From positions 9,003,170-9,067,169 of the forward strand of contig OZ038467.1 in the NCBI GenBank assembly GCA_964036295.1: a stretch of DNA of 64,000 nt. The letters run 5' to 3'. Each line of letters opens with the position of its first letter. Positions within the stretch are counted from its first letter, which is position 1. Source of the stretch: Plumapathes pennacea. Lineage: Eukaryota > Cnidaria > Anthozoa > Antipatharia > Myriopathidae. A model generated the notes under the pieces. The model saw only the letters and a list, made by a program, of their open reading frames with translations. It searched no databases and was not told the origin of the DNA. Positions 35,786 to 48,847 of the stretch are shown here, in pieces. The translations under genes were made by a program, and so were the position numbers.

Positions 35786-36117
35786 GTAAAAGAAAATGGG
35801 CACTTGTTTGTGGTTTTGTCTTTTAGTAACAAGACACGTTCGCTAAAGCCTGCTTTTAACGAGCGACGCAAGCACAAGCAAACGCTCAACTGCACAAGAG
35901 TCCAGTTTCTTTTTAAATGCCGTGACTATGTGTTCTTCTCAAAAAGAAACAAAAGTAATATGGGAGTTCTTCTCTTGTAAATGACTGTCTTGTGTCTCAA
36001 ACTTATCAAACGCAATTAAATTCATTCAGAATGTTTAAAAAATAACTCAATAATATAATGTCCGAGAGAAAATCGAAATTCAAATGAGTTTAAGTCGGGA
36101 ATATGTTTGACTTTCAG

Positions 36118-37373
36118 TACTTCCAAGTGACTTCACAACAGACCCGTATCTTCACAGAAGTCCTGTAAAAGTTTTTCCGCCTCCTTTTGAGAACAAAGAT
36201 GAATCCCTGGATACGTATGAAGAGTGCGGGTATGTGGACCAGGCTCACATTAACCAGTTAGATCTGTTTAATGAAACCGAGTTTAACTCGACTGTATTAA
36301 ACGCATTTTACCGTAATGTACCAAAATATACTAAAAATTAGTTGTTCCATCAGAGTCAGCCTCATATCATTATACGAACCTTCTTGCCAAACTAATATGC
36401 AACAATCTCCTTTCAATCATTAGAGCAAACCATCTCGCCCAAAATGAAAATGCAGCTTTGGAAGGGACAATCAATATGTCCCCAGGACATGACCAAAAGG
36501 CACATGTGGAAAATGGAAGTCAACTAGACCCGGAAAAATTCGATATTACTGGAAAACGGTGGTACGATTTACACGACGGTAATATCCCCACCGGTAAGTT
36601 GCTTAAAAAGTATTAGCGCTGAAAAATGCTAGACATTCTTTGATAACGCTGCAGAAAATACTTCTTTTGAGTCGTCACGCTAACATATTGTACAACAAAA
36701 GTAACATGTGGGTTTTTGTCTTCTAAATGACTGTCTTGTGTTTCAAAATTATCAAACGGAATTAAATTCATTCAAAATGTTAAAAAATAAAATAAAATAA
36801 AATAAAATAACCCAATAATATAATGTCCGAGAGAAAATCGAAATTCAAATGAGTTTAAGTCGGAAATATGTTTGACTTTCAGTACTTCCAAGTGACTTCA
36901 CAACAGACCCGTATCTTCACAGAAGTCCTGTAAACGTTTTTCCGCCTCAGTTTGAGAACAAAGATGAATCCCTGGATAAGTATGACGAGTGCGGGTAGGT
37001 GGACCAGGCTCGCATTAACCAATTAGACCTGTTTGATCAAACCGAGTTTAACTTGACTGCTTTAAACGTATTTTTAAATCGCTGTGTACCAACATATACT
37101 AAAAATTAGTGGTTTCATCAGGGTCAGCCTGGCATCATTGTACCAATATCAAACGAACCTTCTTGGCAAGCACTTATGCAACAATCTCCTCTCAGTCATT
37201 AGAACAAACCATCCCAAGTATAACCAAATAATATATTCTCCGAGAGGAAAATATAACTCAAATTAATTTGGTCGGAATGTGTTTGCCTTTCAGAACTTCC
37301 CAGTGACTTCAAAACAGACCCGTATCTTCACAGAAGTCCTATGAACGTTTTCCCGCCCCCTTTTAAGGAATGA
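36118..37373 (+). pseudogene. Orphan alpha/beta exon block (copy of the gene C 3' end)
   Basis: Exons: alpha 36118-36229, beta 36424-36593, alpha 36883-36994, a truncated beta opening at about 37203, and a terminal alpha at 37294-37373 ending FPPPFKE and stop. These match the last units of gene C one for one. No promoter, start codon or coiled-coil head lies between the D1 poly(A) signal and 36118. The block is either a pseudogene left by the 6.8-kb duplication or is used only by read-through splicing from an upstream gene; the phases would allow the latter. Confidence 0.6.
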
Positions 37374-37655
37374 GCCGGCCTCTTCTGTGTATACCCGTAT
37401 TTAAATAGCGATTTGTACTGTGGTGTTTTGGGTGAAAAAGTACTGAAATCCTCAAACGAAGAATATTACCGGAACGGATTTATGTTTCAGATACAACTTT
37501 GTATACATGCTCATGGAAACTCCCGTTCGTCACTAACTTCAGGATCGCGGGGCTTTTTCACCTACAAGATATAACTCTAAACATGTTTATGGAATGTCAC
37601 TTACGTTTGTCCTTGTTACAGCCTGGCGAATGCGTAAAGACAAATGAATTCCTGT

Positions 37656-37661
37656 AATAAA
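37656..37661 (+). terminator. Poly(A) signal of the orphan block
   Basis: AATAAA in the copy of the gene C 3' UTR, matching 30832-30837. Confidence 0.45.
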
Positions 37662-38285
37662 ACAAAAACAAATGGACACTTGCTTGTGGTTTATCTCCCA
37701 TCACCCAGACACGTTCCCTAATTCGTTAAATGTTGTTAGTTAACAACACCTCTAATTTCTATTGATGAACAAAAAATCTCCTATGGCTGTCTTATAATAA
37801 ACGAGTATTACAAGTACGTTTTCATTTTGCCTCACTACTTAAAGCCCTGTGTATATAAGAAAAAGTTGGCCCGGGGACCCGAGTCACCTCCTCCCCGAGT
37901 CACCGTGGGTTAGCCAAATATCCACACATTTCTTTATAAATCGGCGCGAGCGTTATTATTATGTTTTTTTTTTTTTAATAACTTGTCTCGGGGAACAGGG
38001 CAATCCTGGGAGGAGGGGGAGGGGCAGGGGCAGGGGGTTACCACTTTTCGCTGCATGTAGCACGCGCATCTAAAATGGCGGGAAAGCGTCGATGCAAAAG
38101 GAATAATTTCAGGAATTATGAACGCACTATTGCAACCTAATGAGCAGCTGCGTCATCAATCACATAATGCAAATAATCCAGTTAATTCAACGCGATAAAG
38201 AATAACTGCAGTGCAAAGTGACAAATTGCTCGTTTAGGAAACGATAAAAGTTGGTCGTTTAGCACAGTACAAAGTTTGTTTCAAA

Positions 38286-41200
38286 ATGATGAAACCTTCA
38301 CAGCGCCGTCGAAGGGTTAGAAAACCTGGACAACACATGACTTTCAGTGAGGCTATAAGGGCCATGGCAAGCGATTTTGTTGGAGCTGCTAATGTGGTGG
38401 ATTCTGATGATTTTTCCGAGGATCCTTCTCCACTTGAACAATACTCAGGCGGACAAGAACACAGGTTAGATTAGCCCGGCATCAAACCATGGCGGTTTTT
38501 TCTGATGAATGTTGGAGGCCAAACCAAAGCAAGTACACCGCCAATCATGCAAAGAAGCTTTTAAACACTTCCAACCAATCATAAGCCAAAGGAATTTGCG
38601 TTTGGTTTTACTTTGGAGAAGAAACCAATCGGAAACGCCATCGCCACTTGCTCGCTAAAAGGGGCAGCGTCATGAGATGCGCATGCGCGCGCGTTTGGCC
38701 GAACGTGAAATAAAGCAACGATCATTTCAGTAAATTCCCGCAGTGTTCTCAGTAAAACACACGAATTATCTATTATTTCCGTCTCCTCATGATGCCGCCG
38801 GCTCGGGTTCTCTCGTTTGCTTGAAATGCCTGCATTGCTTTTACTCACAACCAACCTCTTCAATCTTACCACATTATATCACAGTTGTAGTTCTTGTATA
38901 CGTTGTACACTGTTTGAGAGCATTGTTTTTTTTTTTTTTGGCAGGCACATGGATAAGATAAAAGAGGTACTGATCAGGCAATCAGACAACTTGTACAAGT
39001 TGCATCTTATTATTATTGTTCCTATGTGAATCTTCTTTGCTTTTAATTTCTTGTTCTGCTGCTGTCTTTGTACAAGTTGCATCTTATTATTATTGTTCCT
39101 GTGTGAATCTTCTTTGCTTTTAATTTCTTGTTCTGCTGCTGTCTTTGTACAAGTTCATCTTATTATTACTGTTATTGTGTGAACTTCTTTGCTTGTAATA
39201 TTTTTCTTGTTCTGCTACTGTCTTTGTTTTTTCTAGCACCACACCGATTCTCAATGCCCAACATTCCTGCCCTCTGAGATCCCGTTTACACTTGAAATCT
39301 ATTTCGGAAATAAACGCTTTGTTCAAGAATCCGGATAAATTCGTGTAAACGGGGCCTGAGCTCAAAACTTGAACTGCAATTGGCAAGTCATTTCCATCAG
39401 TAAACTTCTTTGAGAAGAAAAGTAAGTTTATTTGGCGTAAAAGTGCAGTTTATTGTAGAGATTTTGCCAAAAAAAAAATTGGACTGAACATACGTCGCAC
39501 CATTAGCGCCAACACAACCCGTTAAGACACGCTATCGAAAGAAAAAGGGGTTAATTCGGCGCAATAAGGAAACAATAACAGTAGCCTGAACGTCTTTTTT
39601 ATGCAATTTATGTAATGACTAACCGAGTTTAAAAACGATAAAATATTCACAGCGCCGCCGTAGGGCTACGGGACATGGACCAAACCAAAACTTCAACGAG
39701 GCTATAAGGGCCATGGCCAACGATTTTGCCGAACAGGAACACAGGTAAGAATCACCCTAAGACTATATGCAAACGATACTGAACCAACAAAAATACGAGC
39801 AGAAGTAAGAAAAAGAACCAGAGTAAAGGATAATTTACACTGAACTAGGTGTCTGGCAAATATCGATAAGTTAGCGACTGCAGACAGAGCGAGAAAAACT
39901 GGCTAAGAACGTTGATATTAAGAGGAAACTTAGGCTGTCTCCCGACGAGATTTTCAATCCATTTGGCGTACATCTCCTGTGTTACGAGTATGATAAATGT
40001 GACGTTCTTCTAAAAAAACAGTTCTCAGTGGATAAATCAAGTCGAGAGGACCACATCACCATGGTCTGCAGCACAACAACGCAATGGAAACAAGCAACTG
40101 GCAAGCCCAAGAGAGCGGAAACTCAAAAAAGAAGTGGAATCTCTTCAGCAGTAAGTAAAACAGCTACCGGTGTATCAACTTTTTAACGGCATACCACTAA
40201 ATATAAATTAATCACCCACAGATCTGTGTGAAAAACCACAGGTTCCAAAAGTTATCAAATCTCCCAACACTCACAGTAGCCACTTTTCTTCGAAGGTGGA
40301 AAGAATATCTACATACATGTGTAGTAATGGGAACCAGAATATAAAGGGCCAAACTCAAACGGCCACATCAGAGAGAAAAAGAATGATGTTTTGACTAAAA
40401 CGCAAGTGATTATTAAGGAATACTTCTGTTATCCACCGGTTGCAGTTGGTGTGGCCCTCGTTTGCTTGAAAAGCTTGGAGTGTATTGTTTCCACTAACGA
40501 TCTTGGTTATCACATAAACCCACCCTTTATTCTTTCTTCGATCTTCGACTTTGACGATCACATTACAACAAAGTTGTAGCTCTTCTTGCATGCCGTATAC
40601 TGTTAGAGTTAAGGCCTGGCAAAACGAAGACACAATGTGGCGGCAACATTGCTAGCGCGCGCATGTTTCCCAAATGTTGCCCCGTTTTGCCACGCGCGAA
40701 ACATTTGTTGCGGACACAAAAAATGTTTCTGAAAAACTTCAGAAACATTTGTTGTGCCCACGCGGAACGCAAAGATGTTGCCGCACGTTTTGCCACCCTG
40801 GAAACATCGAAGGACACAATGTTGCCGCCACAATGTGTCCTCGTTTTGCCAGGCCATTATACTTTGTTTCTTTTGACAGGCGCTTGGACGAGGCAAATAA
40901 GGTATTGATCGGGCATACGCTTTGTACTTGTACTCCTTGTTCTTAGTTTCTTTCCTCCTCCTCCTGAGTTGCCTATTTTCAGACCTCCTATTTTCGTACG
41001 CAGAAAGCGGAAAGCAATTGGCCAAGAAAAATGTCATTTACCTATTTGCCGTCGACTTGATACTTTGCATATTTCCTGGCAGCTTCGCAAGAACAAAGGG
41101 TTGCTGAGAGGCACGGTCCCCTTTAAAAATTAAATTGTTATTTTTGTTTCACAACAACAGGAGAAAGCAGATCTAATCGACAGCCTCAGGAACGCCAGAG

Positions 41201-41811
41201 ACTTTTCCAAAAGGGTAGGACACAAATTAATACTCTCTAATCTTATTCCAATGCCATTAGTATGAAAATCTATTTTGCAGCATCTACTAATTTTCCAAAA
41301 ATGACGCTAGTTAACCATTTTGTTATCTTACTTCTTGTTGTTGTGTTATACAGGTTCAAAAGGAGTATTTCATCTTAATGAGAAAATACGAGTACCTAAA
41401 GGCGAGTTATAGAATGATATTTATGGCATCGTTTCTGCTACTTCTTCATTACCGTAAGCTCAACAAGAACAAGAACAAAAACAAAACCCACAAGCCCATA
41501 TACCACAGATTATTTGGTTTTCAAATCCAAACTTTTTTACACCTGTCACTTGAACTATGATGAACAAACACACACTCGCAAATACAAACTATACTACTGA
41601 CAACAACACGGACTTCTTTAGGTTTTATTTGACACACCAAAGAACGATACATCCCCCGCTAATTTTCTTGTGGTCAGTGTTAGCCAAAAAGAACGATTCT
41701 CTTTGCTTGCACGTCTGCCAAGAGCTAAAAAAAAAAACTTACAACAACAACAACAACCAAACTGATATTATCGCCTTATTTGAACCTGAACAGATAGCAT
41801 TAAAAATGTGA
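38286..41811 (+). CDS. Gene D2: truncated paralogue, 8 coding exons, about 187 aa
   Basis: Exons: 38286-38464, 38945-38966, 39653-39744, 40022-40150, 40880-40901, 41161-41214, 41354-41401, 41794-41811 (564 nt, in frame). The layout and sequence are nearly identical to D1, with a basic exon 1, a startless exon-1 relative, the EVESLQ cassette and coiled-coil exons. Unlike D1, the 48-nt exon is complete (reads to YEYLK) and is followed by a GC donor (AAG|gcgagt). The next exon then gives IALKM and a TGA because of one base lost in an A run relative to F. The coiled coil and tail of F are therefore missing. Function unknown; possibly on the way to becoming a pseudogene. Confidence 0.5.
40613..40855. 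mobile_element. Foldback MITE (second copy, in D2)
   Basis: Same inverted-repeat element as 33776-34017, copied with the 6.8-kb unit. Confidence 0.8.
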
Positions 41812-42085
41812 AGATGTCAGAAGAAATCCGAGATTTACAAGGGTATGTACTCTTAGATCTTTTTATGGATCAGCCATCATCCTCACACTCATCACCATCG
41901 TCACCCTAATCCTTATATTCTAATTCATACAAAGCAAAGCGCAAGTTAGAAAGAGCGCCCGGCAATTTTGAGCCGCTTAATATGTAGAAAATAAGACCTT
42001 GGATTGCGCACCGCGTAATAAATATCTTAGTCGTATACATTGTATCTTATCACAATAATCAGTAATGCTATATTACCCCCCCCCC

Positions 42086-42116
<31 letters not shown>

Positions 42117-42637
42117 ACACACACACAAGCTGACTCTTTCTCCTTCCTTCTGTCTATCTCTCCTTATCTTCAATCTACAATCTAGCAGTTTTGCAATGGT
42201 GCAATCGGAAGGGAAGCAACTCGTGCAAAACGAACGTGAAATATTCATTGCTGGATTGAGATGCTGTTCTTAAAAAGTCGTACAAAATTAAACAATTTAC
42301 TAAACGTTTAAACCGGCACTTTCAGAATGTAGAACATACAACAAACGATATAAATTAAAGATAAATTATATTATATTAGTCAGGCTGTGTTTGCCTTTCA
42401 GGTCGTCCCCAGTCTTTCCTCTCCGAAGAGGTGAATACCCATATGCAGGTTTGACATGATTTCCGTGAAGCAAAATGACTGGAATACCTTCAACTAACTT
42501 CAGTTTCAGAGTGGCTTTTACACAACTTTGGACACTACAAGTTGATGCAAAATCACTTGCGTTTTATCTTGCCACCATCTGCCGAGCTAACTTCCTGGCT
42601 TTAAAACCGAATGAAGAAGAATGAATCCTGAAATAAA
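41812..42637 (+). pseudogene. Decayed 3' exons and 3' end of the D2 unit
   Basis: Contains the remainder of the 65-nt exon relative, the C/CA tract at 42077-42127, a terminal-exon relative after a CTTTCAG near 42400, the antisense MRM1 remnant at about 42588-42628 and AATAAA at 42632-42637. Confidence 0.45.
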
Positions 42638-42639
42638 GT

Positions 42640-43202
42640 AAAAGAAAATGGGCACTTGTTTGTGGTTTTGTCTTTTAGTAACAAGACACGTTCGCTAAAG
42701 CCTGCTTTTAACGAGCGACGCAAGCACCAAGCACACACTCAACTGCACAAGAGTCCAGTTTCTTTTTTCCCAAAAGCGCGACTTTCTTATTTTGCTATTA
42801 ATTTGTTACACAAATTTAACCTAAGAATGTTCTTTTACACACTTCCAGGTTTGAATAAAAACATTGGATAAGCCACTTTCACAGTCATGCGTAGTTCGCA
42901 TGGCTGAGATATTCTGGCGGGCAGAGTAAAGGGATGCTTCTTCGGTTAGAATGAAATTATGTAGAAACAAAATGGAGCTCAATAGAGAGATTTACTTGAC
43001 AAACACTCGTATATACGGCCAGTGAAAAGTACTATTTGCTGCTGCCCATGACTGTAAAAGTGGCTTATTGGCTGGGAGGGTCCCTTTAATTGTTCTATAA
43101 ACTCAAATACACCTCTTATTTCCAATAAAAAATGAGGTTTCTAAAACTGTTTTAAAAATTATTTGTTTTAAGCAGTAATTTTAGCAAATATGGACAGATT
43201 AA
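42640..43202. other. Spacer between D2 and gene F
   Basis: No exon-like segment. It begins with the flank shared with D1 (up to GAGTCCAGTTTCTTTTT) and then diverges. Confidence 0.4.
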
Positions 43203-43250
43203 CAACGCGTAATTCGCGTCATTACAGCGTAATGAGATACGTCATCAATC
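43203..43250 (+). promoter_or_regulatory. Putative promoter signature of gene F
   Basis: ACGCGTAATTCGCGTCATTACAGCGTAATG then ACGTCATCAATC (shown here in parts: GCGTCATTACAGCGTAATG is the core) lies about 115-160 nt before the ATG. It is the clearest version of the cluster signature, with inverted GTCAT/ATGAC-like halves. Confidence 0.45.
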
Positions 43251-43361
43251 GAACAAAAGCTTAATTAAACACAATCGAAAAAGACAAAATATGGTAGGTT
43301 GTTCGGTTTGGAAACGATAACTGCCTTAGGACAAAGCCGTATCGATCAACTGAGCTTCAAA

Positions 43362-46300
43362 ATGACTGAACAGCACTCGAATGGACGAAAACAAAGGTAA
43401 ATGATCAAGGTCTACAGTAAGATCCCGTCACATCGAATACACGCAGCGCGCCAAGCAACAACTACACACGAGAAAAAAATTAAATGTCGCAACACTTTTC
43501 AAACTAATTCCAGTGGTATCGCCGATAATTAGCGAGAGACAGCGACAGAGAAGCAACAGCTAAGGACTTAAAAAGAACACACAGTTATATAAAGTATCCC
43601 CTTTTCACTCCAGTTGGCGCAAAATGTCCTCCATCGTGCATTAACCTTTTACTGCATGTAATGACAGCGAGTTTGATAAATGCCGTGACTGTGTGTTCTT
43701 CTCAAAAAGCCTCCAGCAGCCGAATCAAGTCGAGGCGACGCCCGCGTCACCTTCGCCTTCTAAACAACAAGACAGTAAAGGCAAGCAATTACCAAGCCCG
43801 ACTGACCCGAAGCCAAATCTGGAATCTCCTCAGCAGTAAGTAACTCAGTCCACCGATATCTCCACCAAATTAGCGAGAAACAGAGAGGTATAACAAATAA
43901 CAAAGGCTAAAGTAAGGACTTTGAAAAACTATAAACATTAAGGTATCTCCTTCAAGATTTTCACTCTGTTGGGCGTTAAATAGCCTTGCTCGATCGTGCA
44001 TAAGGTTGTTGTTCTTCTCAAAGAAGCCCCAAGCGGCCGCATCAAGTCGAAGCTGTACCCTCACTTTCGCCTGCTGACAATGAAGACAAGAAGCCAAGCC
44101 CGACTGAACGATCGCGAAAACCCAGAGTAAATCTGGACTCTCTTCAGCAGTGAGTAAAACAGCTATATTAACCTTTTAAACAAACACCAATAGTAAGCAG
44201 AAACACACTTCTCCTTTTATTAGACATGCAGTTCGGTATGAAGACATGAAACGGCTTGTCAACTGTTCTTGGGAAGCCAAATCTGGACCTGGTTATATTC
44301 AAGAAACAAAATGAAAATGATGAAACTTCAGACGAATACTCAGTCGTTCTCACAAACCTCGTAACACTTGGTCACGTAGCTTTTCGTCAGGGAAACGGTC
44401 TATTTGTAGTGGTAGGAACCAGAATAAATTCGATCTTGATATTACTGAGAATTCAACTTATAGTTGCTGATCTTCTTGTGTGTCGTATACTGATTGAGGT
44501 AGACTTTGTTCCTTTTGGCAGACGCTTCAATGAAGCTATGTGGGCCATGGCCAACGATTATGTCGTACAGAAACACAGGTAAGATTAAACCCAAGACAAA
44601 TATACAAACGGTGACCAACAAAGAAATAAGCAGAACTATATAAGGCAAAGAACCTGCCAAATGATACAAACAGACAGAAAAAGAGAAAATGATCGAGAGA
44701 CAAACAGACAGTGGAAGAGGAACTATGGCTGAGATCTTCAAGACCAGGAAGAATTTGAGCTACAGTATGTAACAGGAAACTTCACCCATTTTCGAAAATG
44801 TTTTTGTAACCATTATACCCGAATACTTGATCCAAAGGTGTAAGATTTCGTCAAAAAGCAGTGAATACGAACATAGCAAATCTCCCGGCAACTAGACTTT
44901 CAATCTATTTCACGTTAAACATTTTCTTTGCCCTGAGTATGATAAGTGTGTCGTTCTTCTCAAAAAGCCCCCAGCGGCCAAATCAAGTCAAAGCGGGTCC
45001 ATCGCCTTCGTCCGCGGTGGAACAAGACAATAAAAACAAGCAAATACCAAGCCCGAGTGAGCAGAAACTCCAAAGCGATCTGGCAGATCTTCAGCAGTAA
45101 GTAAAGCAGCTAGGCCATATCAAACTCTTAACAAATACAAATACACGACAAAGAGAATGGTGTTTTCAAAAGGATGATCGCCCAAGAAATTCCTCCAGTT
45201 TCTCGTGTTGCAGATGGCGTCCTCGTTTGCTAAAAGTGCCTGAAGTGCACTGTTTCCACTAATAATCGGCCTTCAAACAGCTCTTCCTTATTTTCCAATC
45301 GACTTTGATGCATGATGACTTTCATTTATATCATAGATCATAGTTGTAGCTCTTCTTGTATATCGTATACTGTTTGAGTTAGACTTTGTTTCTTTTGATA
45401 GGAGCTTGGACGAGGCAAACAAGGTATTCGTGCTGCTTGCTCTTCAGTTTCCTTCCTTCTTTATTCTCGCGTGTGTTCTGCTTGTCCTCGTCCTCTTTTT
45501 CCTTCTTCTTCTTCTTCTTATTTTTATGTATGTTTTTGTCGCTCCGTAAATCGGTAAACCGCTATCGTTTCCATCCAACTCGTTGGAGTAGACAAATCGT
45601 TTCATTTGGCCTAAAAGTGTCATTTGTAGATATATTCTATAGATTGACTGACAGGGGCCTCTTTAAAGAGCGGCTGCTCCTCCTTCGCCTGTAAATTTAT
45701 ATATTTGTTCTCCAAAACAGGAGAAAACAGAGCTAATCGACAGCCTCAGGGAAGCCAGACAAGTCTACAAAAAGGTGGGAAAGAGACGAATATGGAATAT
45801 GAAGTATTCGCTTTATAGTACCTTACTCCATAACATTACCTTATGAATAGTTATTAGTATTAACAGCATCAACGTCTTTCTAACAGAAACTGCTAGTGAT
45901 TCGTTTAGTAACCGGTTATTTTCTGTGTTATTTAACAGCTTCAAATGGAGTTTTACATCTTGAAGATAAAATATGATGAAGTAAAGGCGAGTTAAATATT
46001 CATAACTACCGTTTCAATCTGTCAGTCACAACAACAAAAACAACCGTAAGAACGAAGAAACGTTCATTGGGTTATCGTTTGAATGCATGATGAGTAATCA
46101 GAGCAAGAACAAAAAAAAAATTGCGGCGACGCGTGCGAGAAGTCTCGGTTTATTAGTGAAATCGCTCACAATCTAGAACAACCAAAATCTTGCAATTTAC
46201 AATTTGGAGTGCTACGAAGTTCCACCAATCCGAAAAACGAATGTATATGAAGTTCAGCTGCCCTGATTACCCATCATGCATTCAAATCCGTGAACCTTTC

Positions 46301-48810
46301 ACTTTACCCAAATTTAACATACCCCTACCCCCTCCTCCCCTCCACTCTGTGTCTAACGTTTCCATTACTTTGTTTGCAAATCTGGCAACCAAGAACAAAG
46401 AAACAGGGCAAGCAAAAGAAAAACTAATATAATCTCTTTATCTGTCAGATTTCTGAACAAATGGCATTGAAAAATATGAAGATGACAGAGGAAGAAAACC
46501 GAGATTTACAGGGGTATGGACTCTCAGATGATACTTAAAATTCATCATCATCTTTCATCATCATAACCAACCTGCAATGTACCATAAGAGTCGTTTTCGG
46601 ATGACTGGCACGTACACTGATAGTCTCAGAGACCGACAACCAATCAGAAGCCAAAGTAATCCGCGTTTGGTTTTACTTTAGAGCGGTTTTCGGATGACTG
46701 TCGAAAGTAATCGTGTGATTGCTTTGGTTTTGCGTTTGCTTCGCTTTCGGATTGGTCCACACGAGTTTGTCAGCATGCTCAGCCAATCAGGAACAAAACC
46801 AAAACCAAAACCAAACACTTCTCACGCAAGCGATGGCGTGTACTCGCACTGCTGATTGGAGAGTAAAACCAAACGCAAGACCAAACACAAATTACTTTGG
46901 CTTCCAATTGGCTGAACTGTTTTCTCTCAGTCTCTGTGATTGGCTTGTGTGATTACTTTGGTTTTGGTTTTCGACAGTCATCCGAAAACGGCTCTAAAGA
47001 AACAAGCAATCGGCAGTGCGAGAACACACCATATTTTGCTTCCTTGTGCAAGAAAATTGTAATCTTGCAGGCTTTACTTTTTGCAGGCTAAGAATGCTGC
47101 TAAACTTATAAAACAATCCGAAAGCGTAGTAAACGCAAAACCAAAGCAATCACACGATTACTTACGACAGTCATTCAAAAACGGCTCTATCATTTTCATT
47201 GCCATCACCATCACACAGAACGCAATGGTTTACATTTCCCGCCTCATTTTAGGACTGTAACTGCGGCCCTCGATAAGAATGTGGAGTTGATGCAGCGGTT
47301 ATCAGTAAGCAAATCGCCAGAAAATGTCAGGTGCGTGGTTCAAGTTCACATCGCATTCACACAGAAGTTCTCGTATATAACCAGATGCACGTAACAACTT
47401 TAACCCTATCACTCCCAAGTTCAAAATACAGATTCTCTTGACCTTTATAGAAAAAACAAATATATGAGTGATGCAGTGAAAATTGGTGGATTGATCAGCT
47501 TTTATCTAAGCAATTTATCAAAAGTCAAGTTCTCCGTACTGTATGATATACTTGTGGTGAGAAACTGAAGAACAAAACTGAAGCTGGTCAAGCTTGTAGC
47601 ATTCCGGGCCAAGGGAGAGAAAGGAAAAGCAACTGTAATCTTGTTTATCCGGCCGGACACGCAAGAAGCAAGTGGCAAACCTAGAAGAAAAAAATGACGT
47701 TGATCGGCGCTTTCATTGTGAAAGGGTCACAGCGGTTTTCGGATAACTTTCGTAAAACCAACACAAAAGCAATTAAAGTAAACTACAATGAAACTAAATC
47801 TGTGGTGAGAAAACTGAAAGACAAGATTGAAATTGATCACGAGTGAGCACTTCTTTTGTTGTTATTTCTTTTTTATTTGTAGGACGGAAATCACTCCACA
47901 CACACCCACGGCACCGTGGTAAGATGGATTTAATTATGAAGCACGATGTACTCTTCACGAGTTTACTAATCTTGCTTTCATTTCTTGTTCTCCATACTTC
48001 CTAGTCGACGAACGCTCTCATTTAAATTGCCTGCTGAGACAAGCATGTCACCTGCAGCGTAAGTCGTTTATGTCGCATGTTTAGTGCCTGTTCTGCTAAT
48101 CGTAAAGTTCACGGGGAACCCCTCTCGGGAAAGCGGTCCAACAGCCCTCTCGGCCATTTCACTGTTTTTGTTTACATTGGGAAATCTGGTTCCCAGCATG
48201 AAATCGTAACGAAGCGATGACAAAATAAGCAAATAGGACTTTCGGGTCCCCCCAAAAAACAACCTTCTTCTCAAAGGAGACGGATGGAAGTTACGCAAAT
48301 TTATCTTTCGACTTTCGGGGTCCCAGAAATGCGAGCAGATCAAGGATTTCGGCTTGCAAAGGATCGTGGTTGATAATTACTCTGGTTATTTAATCTCGGC
48401 CAACATGTCATCCCCTTACTGACTGAATCAAAGTATCCTTCTTGACAATGTATTTATGCAACAATCTTACACACTTTAACAGATCCACTGAAGATTCTCC
48501 TGCACGTAACCAAAGCGTAAGTTCGGATAGGTCGGATGCATCATCTGTGTACTATACACCATTGCCGGGTGGACAGTTCGACTTCCCGGATTTTCCTGAT
48601 GTAGACGAGGCATTCGACATTGACGCTACAGATGAGTCATTCCAAAGTGACACCAGAGATGAACAAAATGAGGCGTTGGTTGCAGGGACAAGCTCTGAAG
48701 AAAATACTCTTATGTCCGACTCTGAACCAAGCACTGGTAGGCAATGCCATTTTGTAAGGGTATTTTCTGACTGATTGGTTGATTGATTGATCGATTATTT
48801 TATCAATTGC

Positions 48811-48847
<37 letters not shown>

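Larger units (their letters stand above)
29622..35914 (+). repeat. Copy 1 of a segmental tandem duplication of about 6.8 kb (copy 2 about 36424-42750)
   Basis: Collinear and nearly identical, offset about 6.8 kb: the beta and alpha exons at the C end, the shared 3' UTR, the promoter, all D exons, one MITE and the C/CA tract. Differences are small indels, one MITE present only in copy 1, and the right edge. The left edge is uncertain because it lies inside the repeat array. Confidence 0.85.
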
